A stretch of 64,000 bases of DNA from assembly GCA_009741485.1 (NCBI GenBank), contig CM019216.1, forward strand, positions 22,243,521 through 22,307,520, given 5' to 3'. The notes below the pieces were generated by a model. The model had not been told where the DNA came from. It saw only the letters and a list, made by a program, of their open reading frames with translations, and made no database searches. Within the stretch, counting starts at the first letter, position 1. Each line of letters starts with the position of its first letter. The translations under genes and the position numbers were made by a program. Source of the stretch: Malurus cyaneus samueli. Lineage: Eukaryota; Chordata; Aves; Passeriformes; Maluridae. This document shows positions 39,367 to 52,199 of this stretch, in pieces.

Positions 39367-42300
39367 GTAAATGCTCTTTAGACTCTAGAGATAACCTTTG
39401 CTTTCTAAAGCTTTCAGGATGTGGACATGGAGCCAATCTTTACAGCAGCTTGGTCAATTTGTTCTTTAATCAGCATTTTCATTGACCATTTCTGCAACAT
39501 TTGGACCTTAAGGAGCTGGCGCAACCCTTCTGACTTGGTGCCTCTCCATGTGAATCTGATGTGTGTGTGGAGCAGGTAATGCAGATCTATTCTTTCCTTT
39601 AAAAGCAGCTCATCATCCCAGCAAGTTAATCAGGAGATGATAGATTCCTAGATAGTCTAAATTGGCAAAGGTCATTAAAATCAATGGAGCCTCGAGATAA
39701 TTTCAAATTTTTAGCATGAGACTTCCCACACCTAAATTCTCTTTTGTTCTCAGCACTACCTGCAGCCCTTTATGCAAGAGAAGGGGCTGTAAAAAAACCT
39801 ATTAATCTGAATGTGGGTCAGCAATGACTAACTCCTCTTTGCACAGGTGTAAAGAACTGATGAAGATGAAAGTTCAATTTTATGTGGATCTTTATAGGTG
39901 CATTTATTGATTTATTAAATTTTAAATTCTCCTGGGGCATTTCAAAAAAGGGTTTTTGAAATGTTTCATTTGCAAAATTCATCAAGCCAAACTACTGTAT
40001 TAAAAGTTAATGTCTCCCATCTTGGAAAGAGCAATGAGATGTACTGAAGGGCATATATGCGATGGAAAATTTCACCTTTAGCAAAACAGTAACAACCTTC
40101 CCACATGAAATAAATTCAGGCATTTCCTTTGACCTTGACAAGGTTACCATCAGTTGAAAATGAAATTCTTTGTTTATAATTTAAAAACCAAAGTTAAGCA
40201 TGGGTACTTTGTTTCTAAAAATGAATAGGATTTCCTATCCAATGTTGAAATACTATTGCTACTCAATTTTTCATCAAATTCACCGCAAAACTTTGATTGA
40301 GGAAATTGTGAATAAGAAAGCCACTCTGGTATGGGATTCACAGCATTATGAAATGTTCATTTCTTCTGAGAAACTCCCAGTGAAGTCAGTGAGAGTTTTC
40401 CATGAGGAAGGTGTAAAAGTGGTAAACATACACAGAGGAAGCAGCCTGTAAGAGATACTTGTCCTAATACAAATTTACTTTAGCAATGTTCAGTATGCAG
40501 ATTCTGTCAGGCTTACTTGTGTGTTGTTTTAGAAAGCTTTTGCAGAAATTGGGTGAATTTTGGAACACCATATACAAAAATTCCTATGTTGAAACTTTCT
40601 TAAGCTTCTGATGACTTGACAAGTAAACAGGGTTTTTGCCTTGACTGGTGAGGTAACAGAAGAAGAAGATTGCACAGAACAAGAAGTTAAGTCTGGCTTT
40701 GCTTACTATTCACCTGAATGTGAAGAGAGGTAGTATGTAATATGGGTAAATGCATATCTTTTCATTATTAAGTCATGAGTTTTCAAGACTGTACTTTCTC
40801 AGTCTCCATTATCTCAGTATCTTTAGCCACCTCTATCACTTCATAAAATGATGCTTTTACTAAGCTACCTTCACTGCTGTTCTGATTCTAAGGTGTTTCC
40901 TTCAGCATCACTCCTTCTGGCTTTCTATCTAATGAAGGATCATCAGCTCTGAAATGAAAGAAAACGATGAAAAGTTTAAATAGATGCATTATCTGTTGGT
41001 ACATTTCCTTTTATACTAAGGATTCTATATATGGCTATCTTTTCAGTTCTTGAATTATAGGAACAGTATCATGCCCCTTGTAGGAGTTATTGCATATAAC
41101 ATTGTTTAATTTAAAAGCATAATTAGACAATGACTTTCCTGTGAAAGATGTGAAAAAACCAAGGATGAGTGTTGGGGAACATTGTGCTGCAGAAGGAATC
41201 ACTGTAATCAGAGGGCTCAGTCAGCTCTATTAATTTCTGACTTTGTTTAAATGAAAGAAAAAAAGGAAAGCATTTTAAAAAGTGGAAGTTTCTGTTGTTC
41301 TGTGAGACATAAAGGCCCTGACTGGCGTTGGAAAATGCTATATTCAAAGTCTAAAAAAAAATCCATTATTCTGGTCTATTTGGAAGTTTTTGATGATAGT
41401 TTAATGTTTATACATTGTATTGGGGTGGGGTTTTTTTGCCTTTTTAATTTTTCTGTTAAAGAGAGTCTAGCCATGCAAGAGAGAGTCAGACTGACTCCTG
41501 CCCTTGCAAATTTACCCTTTGGGATGAGCATGATGTCTGCTCCCCTGAATATCTGGGCATGAGCTCAACTTGGAGAAATTTCTGGACTCACTGTGGGGGA
41601 TCAGTAACCAAAAAGATTTTAATCAAAGTCACTTGACATTCTTCTGTTCCACAAGTGCCATCTGGTTTGGCTTTTCCAGACAAATAAGTTAAGAGTCCCT
41701 GCAAACTCCTGCCATTGCTTGGACCTTCTTATTGGGAGAAACCAGACTGCTCTAAATGGCATTTATATTCATTTGGTCTCAGCTCACAGTCTGATTTACT
41801 GTGTTTTCTCCACGGGTTTTGTCAAGTTTTCCACAATCTCTAGTGCTTCCTTCCGACTTTCTGGCTCTCAGATTGCAGTCAGTGTAGATAATTTGTTTTT
41901 ACTGTTTCCTATCTATAAACAGATTCTACTGAGATCAAAGCATGGTTATCTGGCCCCATTGGCAACACCTTCCCTCAGACATGATTTTTGCCTTTTGGGC
42001 TCTCAGTTTGCACACTCTTTCCCTTTTCCTTTGACCAGAACTTATTTCAGGCTGGTAAAGTAACCACATCCCAAAACATTGTGACCTCACCAGAAAGACC
42101 ATTTGCCTTGTTTCCAGCTCAGTTCTGACATTTCAGATGTGCTGAAGGTCTCCTGCGGAAGGCTCAATTCTAACATATTGTCCACTTTGCTAATTCTAGA
42201 ATTATTACCCTCAAGGCATCAAGATCTTTTTTGAGTGCCTTTATCCCTTTGTGCTAACACAACCTTGCCACCTATTTAGAATTTCTTCATACAGTTTTTG

Positions 42301-45217
42301 GAAATGTGTATTTGAGGTGCTTCTGGGGAGAGAAAAAGGCTTGCAATTGAATCACAAACCAAAGGAACCAAATCTATTTTGGTCATTCACTTCTTCTGCA
42401 CTAATCCAATTCACCTACAGGAGGCCTTTAAACCAGTGGAGAAACTGAACAGAAACAATCCACTGATTGAGGGAAGTTATTATATCTTGTCTACTGGCAA
42501 CTATAAAACCATGCTCAGTTTGGTGGCCAGCAAGCCTCAAATTCAAGGTGAGATGTAGGGAAGAGAATGGAATCCAGCACAAAGATGTTAATGTGTCTGA
42601 GGCACATATGAGCTGAGACTGAAGGAGCTGACTTTGTTGACTGCCACCAAGAGAGAGGCAAGCAGGCATCCAAGAACTGCCCAGAACACTGGCAGGGTGC
42701 TTACAGACATGACAGAGCCAAACTCTGCTCTGCAGTGGCAGATGAGTCAGCAATGGCTGCAAATCCCAGAGTGGGAGATGCCAGGATATCAGAAGCAGCT
42801 TCCTCAGGGGGAGGTGCTGCAGAGCTGACCCGGTGCCTGGGGGGGCTGGAGCTCCATGAGGGCTCCAGAGACTGCGTGAGACACGGCCACACTGACCTGA
42901 CCCACTGCTGTGCTGAGAGCTGGTCTGGACTGAGAGCCCAGGAGGCTGGACTAGATGACCTCTAAAAGTCACCTCAACCCACTTTGAATATGATTTCCTG
43001 ATCCTGTAAATAAGAGGGTGATCATCTATAGATGTTTTTAATACTGTGTTGCAATAGCAAAATAATTTCTGAAGACTTGATTAATGGCTCAATTAGCTTG
43101 GCACGTAAATGTTCAGTGGCATTTACACTGGAAGAATACTGCAAAATGTCTTTATCATACTTGCAGGAGTGTATTTGTCATCTGTTACCATGAATATTTT
43201 CCTAGCTGCTTATAAATCTTTCTTATTAAATTTTAACTAATTAGAAGTCACTGCATATCCTGCACTTTTATTGTGAAGTTTCATACTTGTTCCTCATTTT
43301 CTTTTAATCTGGTTTTTTTGTAAGGGAACTTTATCTGTTCTATTTTGAAATACAGAGATTTCATACACCAGCTCTGTTTTTGTAGTTGATCAACTTCCAG
43401 AATTAATAATTAAATGCAGGAGGCTGCTCCAAATTAGCAGATTTATTACCACACTTTTTTTAAACTTGTTAAATAATTTTAGCTTTTATTACATATTTAA
43501 TAACAATTTTTCATAATGATTAAATAGTGATAAATTATTCTGTTTCCAGTGTTTTGCTTCTTCTTAATTAGCAGCTTTTCCCGCAAGTCATAATTTCTTA
43601 ATTCAATAAAATATATGTGCAATAATTTTCATATCCCAATATTTGCCCTGTATACATCCATTGACTTTCCTCTTTGAAATGGGACACTTTAGCTCATCTA
43701 TAAAATGAGGAGAAATTAGTGTGGTTGTAAAGGCATTCAGATGTTTTGTGTTTATTCCTATAAATCAAAGCACTGACCTGGCTTTCCTGCAGTTACCTTA
43801 TATATAGAAAGAGTCTTTGGTTTAAAAGGCTTGCTATTTGTGTAGTATCATTTAGCAGGAAGAGCTCACTGATTTTGAGTAATAAGGCCTGATAAGGTTT
43901 TGAAGTTTCTGTTCAGCCCATATTTATGTATTGTTTAACCCTTGAAAGTCTCTAAGTCTTGCTCTTCTCTTGCAACTTCTTCCAGCATGTGCTCTCACAT
44001 GAAAATTACTTGATCTGTTCTTTTTTTGTTTTGCGGTGTATCAATACTGTATTACATAATAATAATGATCATCATAATCATAATTCCTCTCTATTATGGG
44101 TAGGACATTTGTTATAAAAATATAATTCCTAGGCTGAGCCACAGCCAAGCTCAAGTCATGTGAGGAAAATGAAGGATATTGTCTTTTATAGAGCTGCATA
44201 ATCTTTTCAGGGTATCTAACAATAGTTAAATAGGTGTTCTTATATTAACATCAAGTTTGATGGAATTAGAGTCAATTTCCCCTGTTTTCAAATTGCTCAA
44301 ATCTTAGGTGACAATTTGTATCCTTTTGGTTTTACAGTTGACTTAACTCACTATTTCATACTGATATGTTTTATTCATAAATAAAAAGTTGAGTGTATAC
44401 CTCAACTTTTAATTTCAGCATTATAATAACGTGGAAGATTTTGAGAGAATTTCTTTCTTTAGAAGCACAAAACTGTATGAAAGGTTGATAATATACTTGT
44501 ATGCTCTAATTAGTTTTGACAAATCCTAATTAGAACAGACCCAAGAAAAAAGGCACTCATGAAAGAGCTCATTACTGTTTTATTAGTGTATCGAAAGACT
44601 GTGGAGAAGAGAATAAGAACTCTTGCATGCCTGCAAGCTGTCAAATGCACTGCTCTGTGAATGACAGGAAAAATGAAAAGCAAACTGGCTGTCTGATTTA
44701 AGTAGTTCCAAGCAAATTTCTCATTGTGATATCACAGTGCTGCAGAAGGGGTTGTTTACTGAATGAGAAAAAGAGCACTTGGCTTGAATGCCATTTTCAG
44801 AAGGGCTGCTCTCCACTGAACTGGTAGAGGGAGATGGGACACTGTTGCAATTTCCTTATCTTCCATTGTGTTTATATAATGTGGATGGCACCACACGATT
44901 CCAGACATGCAAGGCACAGCTATCTTGGGTTTTACCTAACATGAAAAATACTGCAGCCTTGAACCTCGTTTATATCGACAAAACCGAGGTGTCATAAACC
45001 CAAAGTAACACATAGACTGTCTGCCTCAGTCACCTCCCCACAATCCATCAGGCTATTTGTCCAAGTTTAAAACAGCCCTATGCTTTTAATCCACACAGCA
45101 GTACTAATGGAAACCCTATACACATGACCACAGAATTGAAATGTGGGGTGTTTTAAGAGCTCCACAGCTTCCACCTATATTAACCATTCTGTTTTTGTTG
45201 TTTTTTTTTTTCTCCAG
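39367..45217 (+). other. MLIP intron before the long Ser/Pro exon
   Basis: A 5,851-nt intron, AT-rich, with the degraded CR1 end at 42.9 kb and the GC-richer block before it. An 83-codon frame at 40200-40451 and a 114-codon frame at 41719-42063 match nothing I recognise. Confidence 0.75.
42938..43005 (+). mobile_element. CR1 LINE 3'-end fragment, degraded
   Basis: GAGGCTGGACTAGATGACCT followed by CTAAAAGTCACCTCAACCC matches the usual CR1 3' UTR phrase (GGACTAGATGATCTC..GGTCCCTTCCAACCC). The terminal octamers have decayed into TTTGAATATGATTTCCTGAT. The GC-richer sequence from about 42630 to 42937 may be a further, unrecognised part of the same insertion. The 185-aa minus-strand frame here is explained by this GC-rich composition and is not a gene. 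Confidence 0.7.
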
Positions 45218-46846
45218 TTAATTTCTACTCTTTCCACCTCTGATCATCTTTCCTCTAAACCACCTGCTGTCCACTTAATTTCTCCAATTAATCAGAAAGT
45301 AGTGTGTGGTGCCATGGTTAATATGAATCAAGCCTCTTCACTGGAAGATTCCTGTAACAACTGGCAGTCAGCAACCGGGTTTTCTAAACAAGACTCATCT
45401 CTCTACTTTCAGTCTGCTTCCCATAGTTCACCTCTTTCAATGTCTAAAATATCCTCCTCTGCATCAAAGAGTTGGTACTCCCCTCCTCGACTGTCTGATA
45501 ACCTACAAACACCAAGTCTCCATACTCCTGGCTGTGTTTGCAAAATGGGAGACTTCACCACATCCTCTGCTCCAGCAAGGAGTCCAAGTCGTTCCCCTAA
45601 TCCTCCATGTTCAACTGAAATTCAAGGATCTTTAGCTCCGTCTGTTTTGCCCAGTTCTTCCAAAAGATTGAACGCTTTGTTTCCTCTCCCTGTAAATATA
45701 AAAACACATTCGTTATGTCCCAGCCCTAAACCTTTGTCTCCACCCTCTCTTTACGGGTCCTCTTCAACCGTATGTAGTATAAATGAGCCTTGTACACCAA
45801 CGTTATTTAGAGGAAATTCAGCCAAGTCAGGAGTCAAATCCCCTCTGCCAACCAGACTGACTCTCTTGACTGCTATTTTGAGATCAGGCTCCTCTCAGCG
45901 GAGACCACTTTCTCCGGCTTCTTGTCCCACATTTTCCCCTAGCTCCCTTAGTTCCTCAACACTCACAATAGATCAAAAGTTCAAAACGACTCCCCCGACC
46001 CCCAAGAAATCTCTTTCAAGCCCTCCAATAAGGCCAGATTCTCCCAGCAAAGAGGATTATTGGCTTTCAGGATGGGCTCAACATCTGCCTTTATCTTACA
46101 AGGCTCATCCCACCCCTCGAGCGAGGTCCCTTTCTCCCAAAAAGCACCTTCAAGGTCGAACACTTTCTCCAGAATCCCGAAATTCTTTGTCATCCCCTGT
46201 CTCCTCCCATAGAAGACCAGTTGCCTTTCCAGATTTGCAGTCTACATTGCCACCTCCTTGTGCCCCATCTCCCTCTTCCTTAGCATCCCCCAACTCCCCT
46301 TCTCCAGAGGGGCTGGGCTATGCTGCCTCCAGGTCCCAAGCACCTCAAAAGTCTCAGCGAGTACACACCTACTCCCCCATCTTCACTTGCCGGTCATATC
46401 CTTTGCTTTCTTCTACCAATCATAGAGGTGCGTTGTCCCCCACCCTAGAAAAACACTCGTCTCCTTCCCCAAGTCTTTTGCACTCAGCTTCTAGATCTAA
46501 ACTGGATTCATCCCAAACATCTGTTCAGGAGATGAGTGTCTCCTCTCCTACCCCTTCCAGTGTCTCAAAGCAGTGGTCTCTCCCACGGCCTCACTCCACC
46601 CCACTGGTTCCACAAACTGGTGACATTAATTCCCACACACTGCAATTTAATTCTTCATTGGTGCAAGCAAATTACAGGTCTAATTCCTCCTCTCCAAGAC
46701 CTGAGCAATTTGCCACCTCGTCGGTGTTAAAGTGCAGATCTCCCATCTCAGACAAGTCACCAGGCACACTGCCATCAAGACCCAGAGAGCTGACTTCACC
46801 ACAATCTTTTTCCCTACCTCCTGACCATGAAAACATCAAACCCAAG
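45218..46846 (+). CDS. MLIP: MLIP long Ser/Pro-rich exon (543 aa)
   Basis: This 1,629-nt exon is the largest coding block in the window. The acceptor is a long T-tract ending in TCTCCAG and the donor is AAG|GTACTC; both boundaries are phase 0. The open frame continues about 25 codons upstream and 58 downstream of the splice sites, so the boundaries rest on splice signals and on homology. Recognisable MLIP blocks in order are KPPAVHLISP (residues about 14-23), SPSPKPLSPPSLYGSSSTVC (about 167-186), KSGVKSPLPTRLTLLTAIL (about 203-221), PLSPASCPTFSPSS, TIDQK and TPPTPKKSLSS (about 258-268). I count 36 SP or TP dipeptides, two of them S/T-P-K-K. The rest is low-complexity and should be disordered. 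The exon corresponds to the large exon present only in long MLIP isoforms, so it is probably alternatively spliced. Confidence 0.95.
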
Positions 46847-49800
46847 GTACTCTTGGTGCATGCTTATTTTTTAATAGTTCTTTGTCCCTGTAGGACAAAA
46901 ATCACAGTCATGTTGCAGAATACTAGAAAAATAAACAGGATGTGGAAAAAATGTGGAAAAGGAACAGGTTTTATATTGATAGTGAATATAGTGAAAATGA
47001 ATTCCTACCCTTCAAATTGCTAACTCTTTGTTCTGTATTATGGAGAAGGTGCTGTAGGGATCCTTTAGCATAAGAAAGAATAAACTTTGTTCATGAGTCG
47101 GAAGGTTGACTGCTAAAAATGGATTTGTGTCCAGTGGCTCTGATATACCTTTGGTACACTTATTTTTGAAACTCACCCAAAACCCTGGTATGTCAAAAAT
47201 CAGCTGCTGAAGCATGTTGTATTCGCCCCATCCTAAAGTAAATCTATGTGTGTTCCCAGGGAAAGTAATTGAAGTGTGATGATCTTTATGTGCAGGGCTG
47301 AGCCAGAAGCAGTTTAATCTAATTGATGGGAAGTGGCTATTCAGTGATGAGTGATTCCCAAGCACCTCATCCTGCCTGTCCTCCTCACTTCCCAGGAGGG
47401 TTTCCTCACCCCAGCTACCCTGGGACCAGCCCAAAGGCACAACTGAGCTCAGTGTGAGCAGAGACTTTGTGGCCGAGGGCCAGCAAGGGAAGACAACGGC
47501 AGTCTCCTGCTTCTTCCTGTTCTTTGTACTCCTCTGATCTTTGGCACTTCTTGGATCTTATTGTGCTAGACAGAGGATGAGGGGGCAAGAGAAGCCAGGC
47601 ATCCTGCAGCATGAACTGCTGCAAATACAAAAATCTCACACTTGGCGGATCTGCCATGCTCCTGCTGTTTGTCATCCTGCCATCACTGCAGTGTGAGAAT
47701 GAGCAATGATGGCAGCTGCTGCAGGAGGGCTTGGGAACATGTCACACTTTAGATTTAAAGGTGTGCCTCAAGAATGGGAAAGGAAGGAAAGGAAAGGATA
47801 TCCAAAAACATGCAGCTGGTAGGTGAAAACAAGGGGAACTGCTATGCAAAAAGGAAGAGTAAATTGCAGAAGGCATCAGAGCTGCAGGAGGCTTTCAAAC
47901 CTCTTTTATCTTATCTTCACACTCTGTGCTTCCCTTGTGCTCTGCTCCCTTCTATAACTCATATCTGAGCTCTGTCCATCACAGAAAGTCTATCATAGTT
48001 TACTGATTTTTTTGCTCTCAGCACAAAATTACAGCCTTGTCAGCCAGATCAAGTTGTGTCAGATGTGTTCCTAACAGCTTGGCCATGGCAGGGGTGACTT
48101 GAAAATGTTAATTGGAAATGAGAGGTTAAAATCAGCACAAAGTAGCAATTGTCCTAAATGGTTTTTTTAAAAAACAAACAAGCCAAGGCGAACCATTATG
48201 CCTAGAAAAGCAGCACAGTGTTGTTACACCTTGTCAGGATTATTTAGTGAAACAAAAAGAGATATGAAAATTGTAGAAATTCCAAGAAAAAAGCCCCTGA
48301 AAAGCCCCTTTTCAGACAAAACTGAAAGGCATGATTGAGCCTGCAGATTGCAAAACAGTTGCAGTTCCTGCTAGTTGATGTATTGAGCACTGTGAGGTCT
48401 CTGGCAGTAAGGAAATTCTCTGCTTGTGACACAGAGCTATTGCCTGGGCTTATATCTGCAGAGGTTTTTATGCTCTTTCTGTCTTTCCTACTGTCCCTTT
48501 TCCTACTAATTTTGTCCTAATTCTGCTTTATCATGCAATATGGTGACACTTTTCATATTGCCCCACCATCTCATGGAGACCAGGAGAGTGTCCACCTGGT
48601 GTAATTTTTAATCATGCAGGCAAAGCTGACTCACCTGGAGACGTGGAAGACCTAAAATATCTAACCACCTGAAATAAAATGTAACACAGCTGGGTGTTCA
48701 GTGCAGGAAAGATCTGTCATGGCTCCGCAATGTGAGTCTGAGATTTCATCTGCCGTTGATAATAATGAACATCCAATACCCCTGGCTCCTGCTCTCACTT
48801 ATTTCCATCCCTAGATTATGGCATAGTTCAGTGAACTGATGTGTTAATGGCAGCAGGCTGTCCAATAACACCCCATCCTCAAATCCCAGTATATTTCCAG
48901 AGGAAAAAAAGCAAAGTTTTGAGGACAGACATCTTTAACATCCTAAATAGCATTTAGGTTTTTTTAGTACTAATCAGCTCAACTATAGAATTAGCCGAAA
49001 AGCAGATTGCATCATCTGATGACTGTTGATGCATGACAAAATTTTTTCATGTATGAATGTGCTGAGTGAACATCAAGGGGAAACCACAGAGTCTAGAAAT
49101 GCCTGTCTTTTGGATGTGTAATATGGCACGTGTAATTTTTCAACCTTAATATTGTTTCAACGGTAGTTGCAACAACATTAAGACACATATTAAACCAACA
49201 CCTATTAAACCAGAAGTCGGACATGCACCAATTAATACAAATCAAAATTAATTTGTTCAACTGTTTGTGTATGCATGTACAAGCATGTGCTTTCCATGTG
49301 TTAATGATTTTAAAATAGGAATGTTTTGAAAAATAAGTATAAACATAAATCCATAGGCCAGTGTGAAGTGTGAACTTTGTGCGACCACAGGAAATAAAAG
49401 CCCTCTTTGGGCTTTGGTAGTGTTCTCATGGACCAAATAGAGCAAAATGGACAGTAAGATGGGGTAGGGACAGATAAATTCCTGATTGTGCAGGGAACAG
49501 TTGTTAAAATAATGCCTTCTGACTTTCTGGTTTGGAAAAACTTTGTAGCGGTTTCATGGGCTATCATTCTTAGATATTCTTTGATTTTTCCTATTTGAAT
49601 GTAGCTCAGGAATGCACATAGATGTACCCAAAACAGTTGGGGAACAAACTGACTCAGCAGTTTCACAGCACAGCTGCACACTCTACCATAAAGCAGGAGA
49701 GCTTATTCTTGAGGAGTTCTATGCTACCATGGCTGGTCACTGATTTTAAGCCTTCATAGTGCCTGTCTAGCACATTTTGCAATGCACTGTGGATATCTTA

Positions 49801-52127
49801 GGTGATCATTTCAACAAGAAAATGAGGACATTTTCCCCTGAAATCCCCAGCCTGACATTTGCCCAAGCTCTGATGTTAGAATTGGTTTGCTTTTTTCTGT
49901 ACCAGGGTGCAGGCCAGCAGACCTCACAGTCCATGGCTGTTTAAAATTACTGCTAGATTCCTATGAAGCAGATAATTAAATGAAAAAATAACTTCAATTA
50001 ATGTGAAACAGTGTGTAAAGAAACATATTTATATAGATGAGAAACTGAATTAAAGACTTTCCACTCATCTCAGACCTGCAAAAGTAGCACGTTGCTCACA
50101 GGTTCTACAGGATCTGGAAGTCATGAAGCACATGAAAGCAGTATAGAAACTTTCACATTTTAACAGTCTTTTTTAGTTCAAAATGATCATAGTTTTCATA
50201 TATGATGCTCCTTTCATCACATGTAAGAGCCTATGAGCTAGTGAAGATGTGTTCCATGTATTTCACACATTCAATTACACAATTTTTTAGTTGAATATTA
50301 GCTATAATCAAACAAGGATACATTTTGTGAATATGCCGATTTTAATGTTTGCAATTTGGTCTTCCATCTCAGAGACCATTATTTTATGTCTTATTCATAC
50401 AGAATTTGTATATACATAAATTTATCTTTAAAGCTATGCAGTGTTGCTGTCTAAATGTTCAAAGGGCAGGATTCAACTCACATGACTTCTGACATTTGGA
50501 AGTTACATATCCAAGCACAACTTAGGGGATTCTATTACAGCTAATGGAGAGAATATGGGGTATTTAGAAGTTGATTTTGTTTTACCTTTCTAGTTGCCTA
50601 TTTTGGGATGAGATTAATTCTGTAGAAATGCCTATGATTAGAAAATTTTGACTGAAGAACCTGAATGGCAGACATCTAAGTTAGAATCACTAAATCTCAT
50701 GTGAATTACTACTCATGCTCCATTGCCCTTCCTGTCAAAAAATAGAAAAACAAGTTCAGTTCCAGCATTTGCATTCATCTGCTTTCTTCATTCAATATGA
50801 TTGCTGTGCTGACTTCTTGAATGATTCATTCTCCGGCTTCTGACTAAAGCAGACAATATTATGCATAAAAAGAATTAACAGGTTGTGCCCTACAATATTT
50901 CAAAATAGATGTGCAGAAAAGTTTCTTGTCTGAATTAAAATTTTGCCCACTCTGCTGTCATTGAGACTTTTAGTAGATATAAAGAAAATAAAACGGTAAC
51001 AAAAGCATGACCCAAAGTGCAACTTGCTGTTTCAGACTGTTTTAATCGTAGGTATTTACTGTTGCAGGTAATGGTGCATTAAAAAACCTGATCTGATTAA
51101 CAAATAACTTTTCTGGCTGCTTATCACAATAATAATCAATCACTAACTTCAAAATCTATTTTTGTGTGAATTTATGATTTATTTTGTTAGATTGTTGCCT
51201 CAAAGGGAACAATGTACCAAATCTTTATTTAATAATAATAAAAAAAAAAATCTAGCAGTCATGTGATTAAGAATCCTAGCTCTTGAAATCATATAATGAG
51301 AAAAGAATCTCATCAATCTTTTAAAAATTACTGAATTCAACCTCTATATTTGCAAAGAAAATGTGAAAATTATGGTTTGTAGAGAGTTAAAAAATAACTG
51401 GGCAAACTAATAAGTCTAAAATATAAATTATTTGAAAATAATAATTTTTGAGGTTGGGTCTTAGAATTTTTGTACCCAAACCCATCCATTTTGTATGGTT
51501 TAGATTGCCAGTGCTGTAAGCTTTGTTAGAGTGTGAAAGTTCCTTTAGTTATTTTGTTTGGGTGGTAGCTAAAAGGCTTAAATGATCTATCCACTCACAC
51601 AAGCAATTCAGCATTTAAGGATCATAATCAGCCTCATGAGAGCCAATCACAGAAATCCCTCTGATTTGTGGTTCAGGATCATACCACTCAGCAACAGCTT
51701 TTGAAGTGGATGCACTGACAAAAGTAGCTGTGCGTTTTTGTATCAAATCACAAGAAAACTTGGGAAGAACTTACAGTCTCTCCTGATATTCATTTAAGGG
51801 TGGGAGTCAGCAGAAAGTGGTTAAACTTACTTTGGAAGCTATAAACTGAACTTACTACTGTAAGGTAGAGGAAATTTGCTTTGTCCTTCTTAATTCCTAA
51901 GGACAAAACATGTACATTATAGGAATTAACAATCTTGACAGAAACGCTAGATTTTCTTTAAGAAATAGTTTTTCCAGGAAATATGTAGACATTGTTTTGT
52001 TGCAACGTGTCTGCAAGATGATTGGAATTGTCTTTCATTCTGTCATACCTTTCCCCTCTCTTCCCTCTCTCTCTCCCTCTTCTACCCTGTTTTACTTGTC
52101 TTCCTGCTTTCTGGTTTACCCTTTTAG
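46847..52127 (+). other. MLIP intron after the long exon
   Basis: A 5,281-nt intron. The open frame of the long exon continues 58 codons into it, to a stop at 47021-47023. The 3' end is a strong pyrimidine tract (about 52045-52127) ending in a tandem acceptor. No repeat other than short A-runs (51240) was recognised. Confidence 0.75.
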
Positions 52128-52199
52128 CAGTACAAGATCAAGACAAGCTACAAGGCATTTGCAGCAATCCCTACAAACACATTGCTTATGGAACAGAAG
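52128..52199 (+). CDS. MLIP: MLIP coding exon (24 aa, QYK...EQK)
   Basis: A 72-nt exon whose translation, beginning QYKIKTSYKAFAAIPTNTLL, is nearly identical to mammalian MLIP (QYKTKSSYKAFAAIPTNTLL). It is among the best conserved pieces in the window. It is preceded by a strong pyrimidine tract (about 52045-52122) and the tandem acceptor TTTTAGCAG, and it ends at AAG|GTTAGT. Mammalian MLIP has Lys-Gln-Tyr-Lys at this junction, so the upstream AG is the expected site. Use of the downstream AG would remove only Gln. Both boundaries are phase 0. The strong conservation of so short a segment suggests a short linear interaction motif, but no partner is known to me. Confidence 0.94.

Noticed and set aside
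42415..42972. 185-codon minus-strand frame.
   Set aside because: It is antisense to a GC-rich block ending in a CR1 3' tail; no known domain and low-complexity Leu/Ser/Pro composition.
45143..45217. The long open frame starts at an ATG 25 codons before the Ser/Pro-rich exon.
   Set aside because: The segment contains the polypyrimidine tract and a TCTCCAG acceptor, and the MLIP similarity begins right after it. The upstream codons are intron.
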